47,173 bases of DNA from Candidatus Angelobacter sp. (GCA_025462835.1 JAOAPH010000139.1:1-47173), one strand, 5' to 3'; numbered from the stretch's first letter, positions 23,655 to 32,330 are shown. Numbers and translations: made by a program. The notes: a model not told the origin generated them from the sequence alone.

Positions 23655-26600
23655 ATGTCAAAACCTGTTTTTTACGATCCTGATCGAACGCGATGGAAGC
23701 GCATGCGCGCGTTTCTTGATGTTCTGGGAATCGTCATTACCGTCGTGATCATCGTCTTCGTCTTCTCCACTTTGAAGAGTGAGACGCTGTCGAATCTTCT
23801 CTTGCCAGACCAGCGCCGCCCTTTCCACGCGTTGAAGGAGAAGGAGAAGGCCAGCCGTCATAACCTCGCCAAGAAACTTTCCGGCCCGTCTGCGAAGAAG
23901 GCCACGGATGCACAAATGGGAACCAACGGAAAAGGGATACGCGCCGCCTACTACGTTCAGTGGGATGCGGGCAGCTTCTCCTCCTTGCGCGAGTACCATC
24001 CACAGCTCGATCTGCTCTTTCCCGAGTGGTTACACGTGCTCAGTCCAGATGGCCGTGTGCAGGCTGTCAGCAGCGAGAACAAACTTTTTGACATCGTGCA
24101 GAACGGCAAAGTCAATCCGCCCGACGATAAAGTCATGCCTTTCCTCAAGTCGGAAAATTCAGTGACAGAGGTCGTGCCGCTAGTCAATAACTTCCAGCCT
24201 GTCACCAAGGAGTGGCTCAGCAACATCGGCGATTTTCTCAACAACGCCGATTCCCGCCGCAGCTTCATCCAGCAGATGAACGCGCTCATGGCCTCGGACA
24301 ACTACAAGGGGCTCTCCATCGACTTTGAAGAGATCCCGCTGAAGTCGCAGCCCGGATATCGCGCGTTGATCAAGGAGCTCTATGACGATTTTCATCCGCG
24401 CGGCCTCAAGCTTTACGTCAATGTGCCCGTGGATGACAAAGATTACGATTACGCATTTCTCGCCAGCCACTCCGATTCTCTGGTCTTGATGAACTATGAC
24501 GAGCACCAATCCGGCGGCGGCCCCGGAGCCATCGCCAGCCAGGAATGGTTTGTCAACAATCTGCGCAAGGCCCTGAAGGACATCCCGCGCGACAAGATCA
24601 TGTGCGCCATCGGCAACTACGGATACGACTGGAGCACCACGGCAGGCAAACGAGGCCAGCGAAAGGTGGTTCGCGCTGATACGGTTTCCGTGCAGGAGGC
24701 TTGGTTAGCTGCAAGAGATTCGGAAGAGGATGTTGAGCTCGATTCCGACACCCTGAATCCGCACTTTGCCTTCATGGAAGAAGACAAGCTGCACCATGAC
24801 ATCTGGTTCCTTGATGCAGTTTCCGCCGTCAATGAAATGCGTGCGGCCAATCAGCTTGGCATCGATACATTTGCATTATGGCGCCTCGGTTCTGAAGATC
24901 GCTCACTGTGGAACATTTGGGACGCTCCCAGCCTGCCCGATCTCGCAACAAAACTCCGCGTAGTTCCGCCCGGCCAGGACGTCGATTTCGAAGCGCATGG
25001 CGAGATCATGCGCATTGAGCAGAAGCCAAAGTCCGGCGAGCGCACCATCGGCACCGTCCAATCCCAGACCGGCCTCGTCACCAGCGAGGCCATGAAGTCT
25101 CTGCCCACGCCTTACCGCATCGCTCTCTATGGCGCAGCGCCCAACAAGGTCGCTATTACTTTTGACGATGGCCCCGATCCGCAATTCACGCCGCAGATGC
25201 TCGACGTCCTCAAGGCGAAAAATGTGAAAGCCACTTTCTTCCTGATCGGCATACAGGCAGACAAGTTTTCCAGTCTCACGCGACGCATCTACAACGAAGG
25301 CCACGAGATCGGCAACCACACCTTCACCCATCCTGATGTCAGCAGCGTCGGACGCCGCTACATGGAGATCGAGCTGAATCTCACGGAAAGATTTCTAGCC
25401 AGCGAACTCGGCGTGAAGCCCATTTACTTCCGCCCGCCTTACTCGGTGGACGAAGAGCCCGATACTGCTGACCAGGTTCGCCCGCTCGAAGTCGTGCAGG
25501 ACCGCGGATACATCACGGTCGGCAATAAGATCGACCCCAACGATTGGCATGAGAACCTGACTCCGCAGGAGATCACCGATAGCACCCTCGCGCAATTGGA
25601 CAAGGGCAAGACCGACCACATCGAGCGGCACGTCATCCTGCTGCACGACGGCGGCGGAAACCGCGCAGCCACTGTGCGTGCCCTGCCAATGATCATTGAC
25701 GCGCTCCGGGAGCGCGGCTATCAAGTCGTGCCTGTCTCCGAACTCATCGGCAAGACCCGTGACGAAGTCATGCCGCCCGTTCCGTCCAACGAACAGCTCA
25801 GTGCAAGTATTGACCGCATGGGCTTCTTTCTTTTCTGGCTCGTGAACCAAGGCATCGTCGCCATCTTTTTCATCGGCGATTTCCTCATGACCGGGCGCCT
25901 GCTCTTCGTCGGCATCGCCGCCATTGTTGATCGCGTGCGCAGTTACACTCCGGAGCTTCTCCCCGGCGCCGACGCTTATCGCCCTACGGTCGCCGTTGTT
26001 GTGCCTGCATTCAATGAGGAGAAAGTCATCGAGCGGACGCTGCGTTCGGTCTTGGCCTCGGACTATCCCAATCTAAAAGTTGTGATGGTGGACGACGGTT
26101 CCACTGACAAGACTTACGAACTCGCGCGGAGCGTTTTCGCCAACGAGATTGCGGAAGGACGATTACTGGTCTTGACCAAGCCGAATTCCGGCAAGGCCGC
26201 CGCTGCAAACTTCGCGTTGGAACACGTGAACGAAGAGATCTTCGTCGCCATTGACGCTGACACCTACATCGCGCCGAACGCCATCTCCTATCTCGTCGCC
26301 CATTTCCGGGACGCTGAGGTTGGCGCTATCGCCGGCAATGCCAAGGTGGGAAACCGCATCAACGTTTGGACCCGATGGCAAGCCCTCGAATACATCACCA
26401 GTCAGAATTTCGAGCGACGCGCACTCAACACCATCGGCGCTGTTAGCGTAGTGCCCGGCGCCATCGGTGCATGGCGGACATCGGCCGTTCGCGAGGCCGG
26501 AGGATATCCGTTCGATACCGTGGCCGAAGACGCCGATCTCACCATGTCGCTCTTGCAGGCCGGATATAAAGTCCATTACGAAGACCGCGCGCTCGCTTAT

Positions 26601-27128
26601 ACGGAAGCGCCGATGACCGCAAGCGGCCTCATGCGACAACGTTTCCGCTGGTCTTTCGGCATTTTGCAGTCGGTGTGGAAGCACCGCGGCGCATTCTGGC
26701 GCGGCGGCACACTCGGCTGGATCGCGCTGCCTAATATCTTGATCTTCCAGATCCTGCTGCCGCTGGTCTCGCCGTTCATTGACCTGATGTTCATCTTCGG
26801 CACGCTGAATTATCTGGTCGACCGCCACTTCCATCCGGACACCGCCAGTTCCGCCAGCTTTCAGAAACTGGTCTTGTTCTTCGCGCTCTTCCTGGTCATC
26901 GATTTCGTGGCCTCTGTCATCGCCTTCGCGCTGGAGCGCGCACAGGGCCGCTCGCATCTCGACAAGTGGCTGCTCAGCCAGGTCTGGCTGCAACGTTTCG
27001 CCTATCGCCAATTGTTCTCGCTGGTCTTGTTCAGGACTCTCAAGCGCGCCTTCGACGGCCGCTCCTTCGCCTGGGACAAACTGGAGCGCACCGCATCCCT
27101 GACTCACGCCGGCGCGAAGTCAACCTAA
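23655..27128 (+). CDS. Trifunctional membrane fusion: GH18-like + NodB deacetylase + GT2 polysaccharide synthase
   Basis: The 1157-residue membrane protein joins three carbohydrate enzymes. After an N-terminal helix (about 17-40), residues about 94-430 resemble a GH18/chitinase-like barrel, with the acidic segment GLSIDFEEIP (D223, E225, E226) and LVLMNYDEHQSGGGPG. Residues about 498-715 are a NodB/CE4 deacetylase: FDDGPD (D504, D505), HTFTH (H555, H559), RPPY (593-596) and LLHDGGGNR. After helices near 733-765, residues 790-1010 are a processive GT2 synthase: VDDGST (D813, D814), DAD (867-869), EDADLT (E958, D959) and QRFRW (995-999). C-terminal helices (1025-1110) form the translocation pore. 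The logic is a chitin- or poly-GlcNAc-like polymer that is made, exported, deacetylated and trimmed, as PgaC plus PgaB do separately. Product identity is inferred. Confidence 0.92.
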   Translation: MSKPVFYDPDRTRWKRMRAFLDVLGIVITVVIIVFVFSTLKSETLSNLLLPDQRRPFHALKEKEKASRHNLAKKLSGPSAKKATDAQMGTNGKGIRAAYYVQWDAGSFSSLREYHPQLDLLFPEWLHVLSPDGRVQAVSSENKLFDIVQNGKVNPPDDKVMPFLKSENSVTEVVPLVNNFQPVTKEWLSNIGDFLNNADSRRSFIQQMNALMASDNYKGLSIDFEEIPLKSQPGYRALIKELYDDFHPRGLKLYVNVPVDDKDYDYAFLASHSDSLVLMNYDEHQSGGGPGAIASQEWFVNNLRKALKDIPRDKIMCAIGNYGYDWSTTAGKRGQRKVVRADTVSVQEAWLAARDSEEDVELDSDTLNPHFAFMEEDKLHHDIWFLDAVSAVNEMRAANQLGIDTFALWRLGSEDRSLWNIWDAPSLPDLATKLRVVPPGQDVDFEAHGEIMRIEQKPKSGERTIGTVQSQTGLVTSEAMKSLPTPYRIALYGAAPNKVAITFDDGPDPQFTPQMLDVLKAKNVKATFFLIGIQADKFSSLTRRIYNEGHEIGNHTFTHPDVSSVGRRYMEIELNLTERFLASELGVKPIYFRPPYSVDEEPDTADQVRPLEVVQDRGYITVGNKIDPNDWHENLTPQEITDSTLAQLDKGKTDHIERHVILLHDGGGNRAATVRALPMIIDALRERGYQVVPVSELIGKTRDEVMPPVPSNEQLSASIDRMGFFLFWLVNQGIVAIFFIGDFLMTGRLLFVGIAAIVDRVRSYTPELLPGADAYRPTVAVVVPAFNEEKVIERTLRSVLASDYPNLKVVMVDDGSTDKTYELARSVFANEIAEGRLLVLTKPNSGKAAAANFALEHVNEEIFVAIDADTYIAPNAISYLVAHFRDAEVGAIAGNAKVGNRINVWTRWQALEYITSQNFERRALNTIGAVSVVPGAIGAWRTSAVREAGGYPFDTVAEDADLTMSLLQAGYKVHYEDRALAYTEAPMTASGLMRQRFRWSFGILQSVWKHRGAFWRGGTLGWIALPNILIFQILLPLVSPFIDLMFIFGTLNYLVDRHFHPDTASSASFQKLVLFFALFLVIDFVASVIAFALERAQGRSHLDKWLLSQVWLQRFAYRQLFSLVLFRTLKRAFDGRSFAWDKLERTASLTHAGAKST

Positions 27129-27208
27129 GCTGATTAACGCTCTGTAGAAGTGCGTCGGCCCGCGCGTCAGGGCATCCTCATTTGCGTGAACCCCATCAAT
27201 TTTTCCAG

Positions 27209-27220
27209 TTGTTATAACAA
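27209..27220. promoter_or_regulatory. Perfect palindrome TTGTTATAACAA upstream of carbonic anhydrase
   Basis: A 12-nt perfect palindrome lies 52 nt before the carbonic anhydrase ATG, in the gap after the fusion gene. It could be an operator or overlap a -10 box (TTATAA). No matching regulator is adjacent. Confidence 0.4.
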
Positions 27221-27271
27221 TCTCTTGCCGCCAGCATTTACGCAGGATTTCTTGCGTGTAAAGGAGCAGGT

Positions 27272-27988
27272 ATGAAACGCGCTCTCCTGAGCTGTACGAT
27301 TCTCGTTGTATTCGTTTCCTCCGGGGCGGCGCAGCAGCCTTCGACTGCTCCGGTACAACAACCCCAGCATCATGCGCGCACAGATCATCAGCCGCGCTCG
27401 GCCACTGAGATTTGGGCCGATCTGATGGACGGGAACAGGCGATACATCGCTGGTCATCCGAAGGCCCGCCAACTGGTTGCGCTCCGCAACAGTGTGGCAA
27501 GAGACCAGCACCCGGAAGCAGTGGTTCTCGCTTGCTCTGATAGTCGTGTTGCCCCTGAGATCTTGTTCGATAAGAGCCTGGGCGATCTGTTTGTCGTGCG
27601 CTCCGCGGGAAACATCGCCGACGCAATCGGCGTGGGTAGCATCGAGTATGCGGTGGAACATCTGGGCAGCAGCGTCCTCGTGATAATGGGCCACACGAAA
27701 TGTGGGGCTGTGACAGCCGCATGCTCGCGAGAAAAGATGCCAACATCGAACCTGCAAGCCATCGTCGACAAGATCGATCCGGCAGTTTTGCAGGCAGAAA
27801 GATCAGCCAAAGGAGATGCGCTGGTGGAAGTGGCGATCAAGGACAACGTTCACCAAAGCGCAAAAGACGTGCTCGCAAACAGCGAAGTCCTGCGCCATTT
27901 TGTAGAGCAAGGCAAGCTGACCGTCTTTGAGGCTGAGTACCAGTTGGACACGGGAGCAGTAGTCCGACTGAACGGTCCACAGCAGTGA
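27272..27988 (+). CDS. Exported beta-class carbonic anhydrase
   Basis: It interconverts CO2 and bicarbonate using zinc. The 238-residue product has a Sec signal peptide (residues 1-20, ending SSGAAQ) followed by a His/Gln/Pro-rich linker, so it is likely periplasmic; most beta-carbonic anhydrases are cytosolic. The active-site set is complete: C88, D90 and R92 in ACSDSRV, and H141 and C144 in GHTKCGAV. The helix EYAVEHLGSSVLVIMG is typical. AAAGGAG precedes the ATG. The gene stands alone, with a palindrome upstream. A periplasmic bicarbonate-supplying or pH-buffering role is an inference. Confidence 0.94.
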   Translation: MKRALLSCTILVVFVSSGAAQQPSTAPVQQPQHHARTDHQPRSATEIWADLMDGNRRYIAGHPKARQLVALRNSVARDQHPEAVVLACSDSRVAPEILFDKSLGDLFVVRSAGNIADAIGVGSIEYAVEHLGSSVLVIMGHTKCGAVTAACSREKMPTSNLQAIVDKIDPAVLQAERSAKGDALVEVAIKDNVHQSAKDVLANSEVLRHFVEQGKLTVFEAEYQLDTGAVVRLNGPQQ

Positions 27989-28217
27989 CGCGAACGCACC
28001 GCATCGCTTGCTGATGAGCAATGCTACAGGAAGGCAACTCCGAAGCCTTCATGCCGACTTGCGACATCAGCAAAGCAGAACAGTGACACGGCCCACCTGC
28101 TCTGTTCAGAGTTGATGGCTGGAGTAGAATTCGCGCGTCAATCCCGAACGAGAGTACCAACAACGTGAAGACGCCGGCGCGAGGCCTCCGCTCGGCAATG
28201 GCGGACAGGAAATGTCC

Positions 28218-28258
28218 CAGAAAAAATATGGGCCGAATTTCTCCGGCCCATATGAAAA
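28218..28258 (-). terminator. Rho-independent terminator of the large secreted protein gene
   Basis: ATATGGGCCG (28226-28235) and CGGCCCATAT (28244-28253) form a perfect 10-bp stem. On the minus strand the stem is followed by a run of six T (A at 28221-28226). It lies about 35 nt after the minus-strand stop. The gap 27989-28289 holds no other feature I can support. Confidence 0.85.
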
Positions 28259-28289
28259 ATGCTGTTGCAGTGTTGTCTCGCGCAGCGAC

Positions 28290-30257
28290 TTACTTTGTGT
28301 TGACGTGCGTGATGCGCGTGGCCCAGTTGCCGAAGGCGCCGCGTGTTCCGCCACACGTAAAGTTCGTCGCGATGAACTGAGACAGGTTACAGGTCTGCGC
28401 AGTGTATTCACTTGCCAACCAGATGGTGTCGCCATCCACAGCAGCAGCGCCGTAATCTCCCCATCGCGGACGACGCGGACTTGGCGCAGTAAGCTGAGGA
28501 TAGGCGGAAAAGCCATCATCCGGCCCCGCTCCCTCCGCAGCAATGTGAATGTCTCCAGCGCCTGCAATTGCGTCCAGCGATGTATATCCAGCGCTCGGAT
28601 AATTATCATTCCCCACAACGGTGAAGCCCATCGCGCCCCGTCCGCTCGAGGTAACTGCGATCGCCGGATAGTTTACATTTTGGCCTTGTAGCGCCACTAC
28701 CCCTTGCTTCACAACGCTGGTCTTCATCTTTGAAGGAGCGCCTTGCGGCTGAAGCACAAAGTATGCTGCGCCGGCCTGATCGCTTCCACCCACAACCACA
28801 TCGGTATCAAGAGCAGCCCAGAGCTTGCCGTTAGCGTAGGAAACCTGCTGCACGCGCGAATCATTGCTCGGCAGTTCGGTCTCATGCTCCGTGAACGGTC
28901 CACCTGAGCCTACGAAGTTACGCCAGCACGTGCTGTCTTCAAGGCATTGACCTAATGGGAAGTCGCCAGCCTTCTGTAGTGAATCCGGGGGCACTGCATA
29001 AGTTTGAACATCAACAAGAGAAGCATTGAGCACTACAGCCGGAGTGGTCGAGGCAAGCGACTGCGTGTTGGACAGGTTCCAATTTACGAGTTGGTTGAAG
29101 ACGCCGTCATTTGTGAACACAGCCAGGGAGCTGAGCAGGAACTCAGTGCCCCCGTTGTCAGTGTTGAAGGAATTCGTACTTGGTGAGAGTGCCGGCCATG
29201 TGGTGAATCCGGGTACTCCATAGGGCGCTGCGCTCAAGGCAGCGGTATCAAACTGCACCAGGTTCACATTCGCCGCGCCAGCAGCCAGGGCCTGCTTTGA
29301 GAGGGCATAGATCTGGGCGCCGTGGAATCCTGAGCCGAAGAAGCTGAATTCGTTGGTGCTGATGTACAGGCCGTTTGCGTCCATGCCAATGTGCGGATAG
29401 TCACCCAGACATGGCCCATGAACCGTGGTGATCACGCCATTGATGCGCTGGCGGAAAGTGCAGTTGTGGTCCGGAGTGCCGGCGCTCCCGTCATCTTGCA
29501 CGGGCACCTTGTAAATAGTCCATGTGCCCAGCGGATTGTCCGTATTGCTTACGGCGATATCCAGGTGGTTCGAACCGCTCAATGCGGAAGTGGTTCCCAC
29601 GCGATCCAAGGTGAGCACTACATGGAAGAAACGCTGAGTGGCAGCGTCAAAGTGGCAGGTGGGATCCGTGATGGACGCGCCATACGCTCCGGTGCTCCGA
29701 TTGATGGCCGCAGGATATCCGTAGAATGTGTTCAGGTCTTCCGTGCCCAGCAATGAGGTTCCGTCGGGCCCGTAGACGTTGATCACGTCATTGACTGATT
29801 CCACAACATAACCGTTGCCGACGCAGAGCGCCTGGTCCGGCGGCACCACTGAGAACTGGTTTCCGCTGTTTGCAAATCGCTGATTGAAGAAATTCAGGCC
29901 GTTAAAAGAGTTGATCTGTTGCGGGTTGGACTTGCTCTTGTTGTGGGCAGCAACGGATTGTCCGTGGCCATGGCCGGGAGCGATACTGCGATTGATGTGA
30001 GTGAGAGTGGTGTTGTCGGAGCCATCGCTGTTCTGAAGGTGGTCTGAGTCGCCATCTCCGGCGATTGCTGGATCAAATTCCAAACTTTGTACGCCGGTAG
30101 CCTGCGTTGGCGTGGATTGAAGTGAAGTTGTTCCTGAACTGCTGATTTGACGAGTAACTTGCGCTTGTCCTGTGACAGGTAAGATCACCAGCGCGGAAGC
30201 GATTGCGACAAATAGCCCCGTTCTGAAACCATGAATCGTTCGAAAGTACATGTGCAT
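28290..30257 (-). CDS. Large secreted protein of unknown function
   Basis: I do not recognise this 655-residue protein. It begins with a Sec signal peptide (HGFRTGLFVAIASALVILPV, cleavage near GQAQ). A Ser/Thr/Gln-rich stretch follows, then DSDHLQNSDGSDNTTLTH and a His/Gly run (APGHGHGQS). The bulk is a beta-rich region with repeated sheet-like segments such as PPDQALCVGNGYVVESVNDVINVYG, LDIAVSNTDNPLGTWTIYKV and GRGAMGFTVVGNDNYPSAGY. These suggest a beta-propeller of an extracellular protein. The frame stays open to 31175, antisense to the hydrolase gene, but the signal peptide and AGGAG near 30262 place the start at 30257 or 30251. It has its own terminator. Confidence 0.8.
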   Translation of the reverse strand: MHMYFRTIHGFRTGLFVAIASALVILPVTGQAQVTRQISSSGTTSLQSTPTQATGVQSLEFDPAIAGDGDSDHLQNSDGSDNTTLTHINRSIAPGHGHGQSVAAHNKSKSNPQQINSFNGLNFFNQRFANSGNQFSVVPPDQALCVGNGYVVESVNDVINVYGPDGTSLLGTEDLNTFYGYPAAINRSTGAYGASITDPTCHFDAATQRFFHVVLTLDRVGTTSALSGSNHLDIAVSNTDNPLGTWTIYKVPVQDDGSAGTPDHNCTFRQRINGVITTVHGPCLGDYPHIGMDANGLYISTNEFSFFGSGFHGAQIYALSKQALAAGAANVNLVQFDTAALSAAPYGVPGFTTWPALSPSTNSFNTDNGGTEFLLSSLAVFTNDGVFNQLVNWNLSNTQSLASTTPAVVLNASLVDVQTYAVPPDSLQKAGDFPLGQCLEDSTCWRNFVGSGGPFTEHETELPSNDSRVQQVSYANGKLWAALDTDVVVGGSDQAGAAYFVLQPQGAPSKMKTSVVKQGVVALQGQNVNYPAIAVTSSGRGAMGFTVVGNDNYPSAGYTSLDAIAGAGDIHIAAEGAGPDDGFSAYPQLTAPSPRRPRWGDYGAAAVDGDTIWLASEYTAQTCNLSQFIATNFTCGGTRGAFGNWATRITHVNTK

Positions 30258-30342
30258 AGGGCTCCTATTTTTTTGGAAGATGAACGTGGCTAAGCTGCGC
30301 GCCAGGTTCAATCCACCGATAGTACTTACCTCCCGGTACATT

Positions 30343-30379
30343 GTTCTACGTACGTTGGTCCTATTTTTTGTCGTAGAAC
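30343..30379. promoter_or_regulatory. Inverted repeat GTTCTACG...CGTAGAAC between divergent genes
   Basis: Perfect 8-nt arms at 30343-30350 and 30372-30379 are separated by 21 nt. They lie between the secreted-protein gene and the exported hydrolase gene and could be an operator serving either. The spacing corresponds to arms on the same DNA face. Confidence 0.45.
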
Positions 30380-30413
30380 CTGGATTAAGGTGCGATAAAC
30401 TGCCTCCGCCCAA

Positions 30414-31481
30414 ATGAAAACCAAATTCCTTCTCATAATTCTCGCGCTCCTCTCCTCCTTCGCCTTCGCCGCCAACTATCCAACGCCGAAAGAAGGCGAC
30501 TACATCATCAAAGACTTCGCCTTTGCCGGCGGAGAAAAACTTCCCGAACTCCGCCTGCATTACCGCACTCTCGGCGAGCCTCAGCGCGACGCGCAGGGAA
30601 ACGTCACTAACGCCATCTTGATACTGCATTCCACCGGTGGCAGCAGCGAGCAGTTTCTCAATGATCGATTCGCCGCCGTGCTCTTCAATCCCGGACAGCT
30701 TCTCGATTCCACCAAGTACTTCATCATCATCCCGGACAGCATCGGACACGGAAAATCCAGCAAGCCCAGTGACGGCCTCCACGCCCGCTTCCCCCAATAT
30801 CGATACGCCGACATGGTTCGCGCCCAGCACCAGCTCATCACCGATCATCTGAACGTCCAGCATCTGCGCCTGGTCATGGGCATGTCCATGGGCTGCATGC
30901 ACGCATGGATGTGGGCCGAGGACTATCCGCGCATCATGGATGGCACCATCCCGCTCGCCTGTCTGCCGGTTGAGATCGCCGGACGCAACCGCATGTGGCG
31001 CAAGACCGCGCATGACGCCATCACGCTCGATCCCGAATACGCCGGCGGAGACTACAAGAAGCAGCCGCGCGGCACAGCTATCGCCGCCCAGATCCTCGCC
31101 CTCGTGGGCAGCAATCCTCCTGAACGCCAGCGCCAATATCCCACGGCGGCAGCGGCCGACAAATATATGGATCATGTCGCCCAGCTCACTCCGGAGGCGG
31201 ACGGCAACGATATCGCCTATGCGCTCGACTCGTCACTCGGATACGATCCCCATCCGAAACTTTCTACTATCCAAGCGCCGCTGCTCGCCATCAACTTCGC
31301 CGACGACCTTATCAATCCGCCCGAACTCGGCATCTTGGAATCGTCGATCAAGGACGTCCCGCACGGACGCGCGATCCTTGTCCCTGCTGGCCCAAACACC
31401 CACGGCCACGGTACTCACACCTCGGCTGAAGTGTGGAAGAGCCACTTGGAAGCGTTTTTGAAGGAGACTGCAGCCCATTAA
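30414..31481 (+). CDS. Exported MetX-like alpha/beta hydrolase
   Basis: The alpha/beta-hydrolase-fold protein most resembles the homoserine O-acetyltransferase (MetX) branch: LHYRTLGEPQRDAQGNVTNAILILHSTGGSS, then IIIPDSIGHGKSSKPSDGLHARFPQYRYADMV. The nucleophile is the Ser of the elbow GMSMGC. The likely acid is Asp in NFADDLINPPEL and the base is His in NTHGHGTH. It also has a Sec signal peptide (KFLLIILALLSSFAFA), so it acts outside the cytoplasm. A cytosolic methionine-pathway acetyltransferase would not be expected there, and a secreted esterase or hydrolase of unknown substrate is more likely. It is 355 residues long and divergent from the secreted protein gene, with a shared inverted repeat between them. 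Confidence 0.85.
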   Translation: MKTKFLLIILALLSSFAFAANYPTPKEGDYIIKDFAFAGGEKLPELRLHYRTLGEPQRDAQGNVTNAILILHSTGGSSEQFLNDRFAAVLFNPGQLLDSTKYFIIIPDSIGHGKSSKPSDGLHARFPQYRYADMVRAQHQLITDHLNVQHLRLVMGMSMGCMHAWMWAEDYPRIMDGTIPLACLPVEIAGRNRMWRKTAHDAITLDPEYAGGDYKKQPRGTAIAAQILALVGSNPPERQRQYPTAAAADKYMDHVAQLTPEADGNDIAYALDSSLGYDPHPKLSTIQAPLLAINFADDLINPPELGILESSIKDVPHGRAILVPAGPNTHGHGTHTSAEVWKSHLEAFLKETAAH

Positions 31482-31554
31482 CGATGCATTCGAAGGTGCT
31501 CGATTGCTCGAATTGGCGCGTCAACAGGCCCGATTTCAATTGCATCCCATCGGT

Positions 31555-31920
31555 ATGCCCGGAGCACGAATACTTACCCTGAGCAACAATCATGAACTCT
31601 CTTCCCTCCGCGCCCGGGTGCTGGAGCTATGCGGTTATGAGGTAGCCACTCCGTTCGGACAAGCTGCCGCTTTCATGGCTCTCATGAACGGGCACTTCGA
31701 CCTTTTGATCCTGTGTCACACTATGCAAGAGAGCTTCGTAAACGAAGTGATCCAGATGTTGCGCGAGGCCAATCCCAAAGCCGGCATTATTGGTGTGACA
31801 GAAACAAAATGGGACATGCCGAGATTCAATGTCGATGTAACCGCTGCCGGCTCTGACGGCCCCGACGTGCTCTTGAAAGCAGTCGAAGATTGCCTCAAAA
31901 ACAAACTCGAAGCTGCCTAG
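31555..31920 (+). CDS. Degenerate receiver-like protein
   Basis: The 121-residue single domain has a CheY-like (REC) layout: MPGARILTLSNN (first strand), helix ELSSLRARVLELCGYEV, FDLLILCHTMQ (third strand) and NPKAGIIGVTETKW (fourth strand). The phospho-acceptor Asp expected after the third strand (LLxD) is replaced: the strand reads LLILCHTM, with Cys/His. The paired acidic residues of the first strand are also absent (LSNN). It should therefore not be phosphorylated in the usual way and may be a pseudo-receiver acting by protein contact. No kinase is adjacent. The ATG at 31555 is chosen because it precedes the first strand; an upstream TTG at 31504 is an alternative. Confidence 0.7.
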   Translation: MPGARILTLSNNHELSSLRARVLELCGYEVATPFGQAAAFMALMNGHFDLLILCHTMQESFVNEVIQMLREANPKAGIIGVTETKWDMPRFNVDVTAAGSDGPDVLLKAVEDCLKNKLEAA

Positions 31921-32091
31921 CGAGATTTAAGCCCGCGAGTGAATGCAGTTCGGAACGCTAAATCCAATTGTTGTCACCAAAGTTGACCAACTATTTACTC
32001 TGCTTCTACATCAGACTGTCGTAAGTTAGCGTATTTGAAACGTGATTGAAACGTACTGGACCCCAAAATCGTATTCAGGAACAGCAAAATC

Positions 32092-32316
32092 GTGGCTTCC
32101 CCCTCGCGAACTCCCCTGTTGAACACACCCATAGAAAAGAACGGACACATAGCTGACATTCTTGTGAGCAAGTACGGTGAGGGCGAGCTATTCCATTATG
32201 TGATTCAGAGAGTGGGATCGCCTGAGATCGTTCACTGGGGACAGGAACTGTCATTCCATCGGGCCATGGAGTGCGTAGAAGAGTTTTTGAAGAGCTTTCA
32301 GACAAAGCAAGCCTGA
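32092..32316 (+). CDS. Small hypothetical protein (74 residues)
   Basis: No family is recognised. The frame starts with GTG at 32092 after CAGGA at suitable distance. The product is small and soluble: DILVSKYGEGELFHYVIQRVGSPEIVHWG, then a helix SFHRAMECVEEFLKSF. Mixed charges and a compact alpha/beta pattern suggest a real protein. It is followed by a GC-rich hairpin that could terminate it. The 171-nt gap upstream holds a copy of the CGCGAGTGAATGCAG element near 31935 and nothing else I can support. Confidence 0.6.
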   Translation: MASPSRTPLLNTPIEKNGHIADILVSKYGEGELFHYVIQRVGSPEIVHWGQELSFHRAMECVEEFLKSFQTKQA

Positions 32317-32330
32317 ATCAATCTGCATCA

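Noticed and set aside
23542-23661. Upstream extension of the GT-C protein to 23661
   Set aside because: The extra residues are encoded by the tandem 14-mer and the start would overlap the divergent fusion gene; Met at 23541 is more likely.
26163-27107. 314-residue minus-strand frame opposite the synthase fusion
   Set aside because: Shadow of the GT2 and membrane part of the fusion; no domain and no start signal.
30258-31175. Open frame extending the large secreted protein upstream
   Set aside because: It is antisense to the exported hydrolase gene; the signal peptide and AGGAG place the start at about 30257.
30414-31481. Calling the MetX-like protein a homoserine O-acetyltransferase
   Set aside because: A Sec signal peptide and no methionine-pathway neighbours make a cytosolic biosynthetic role unlikely.
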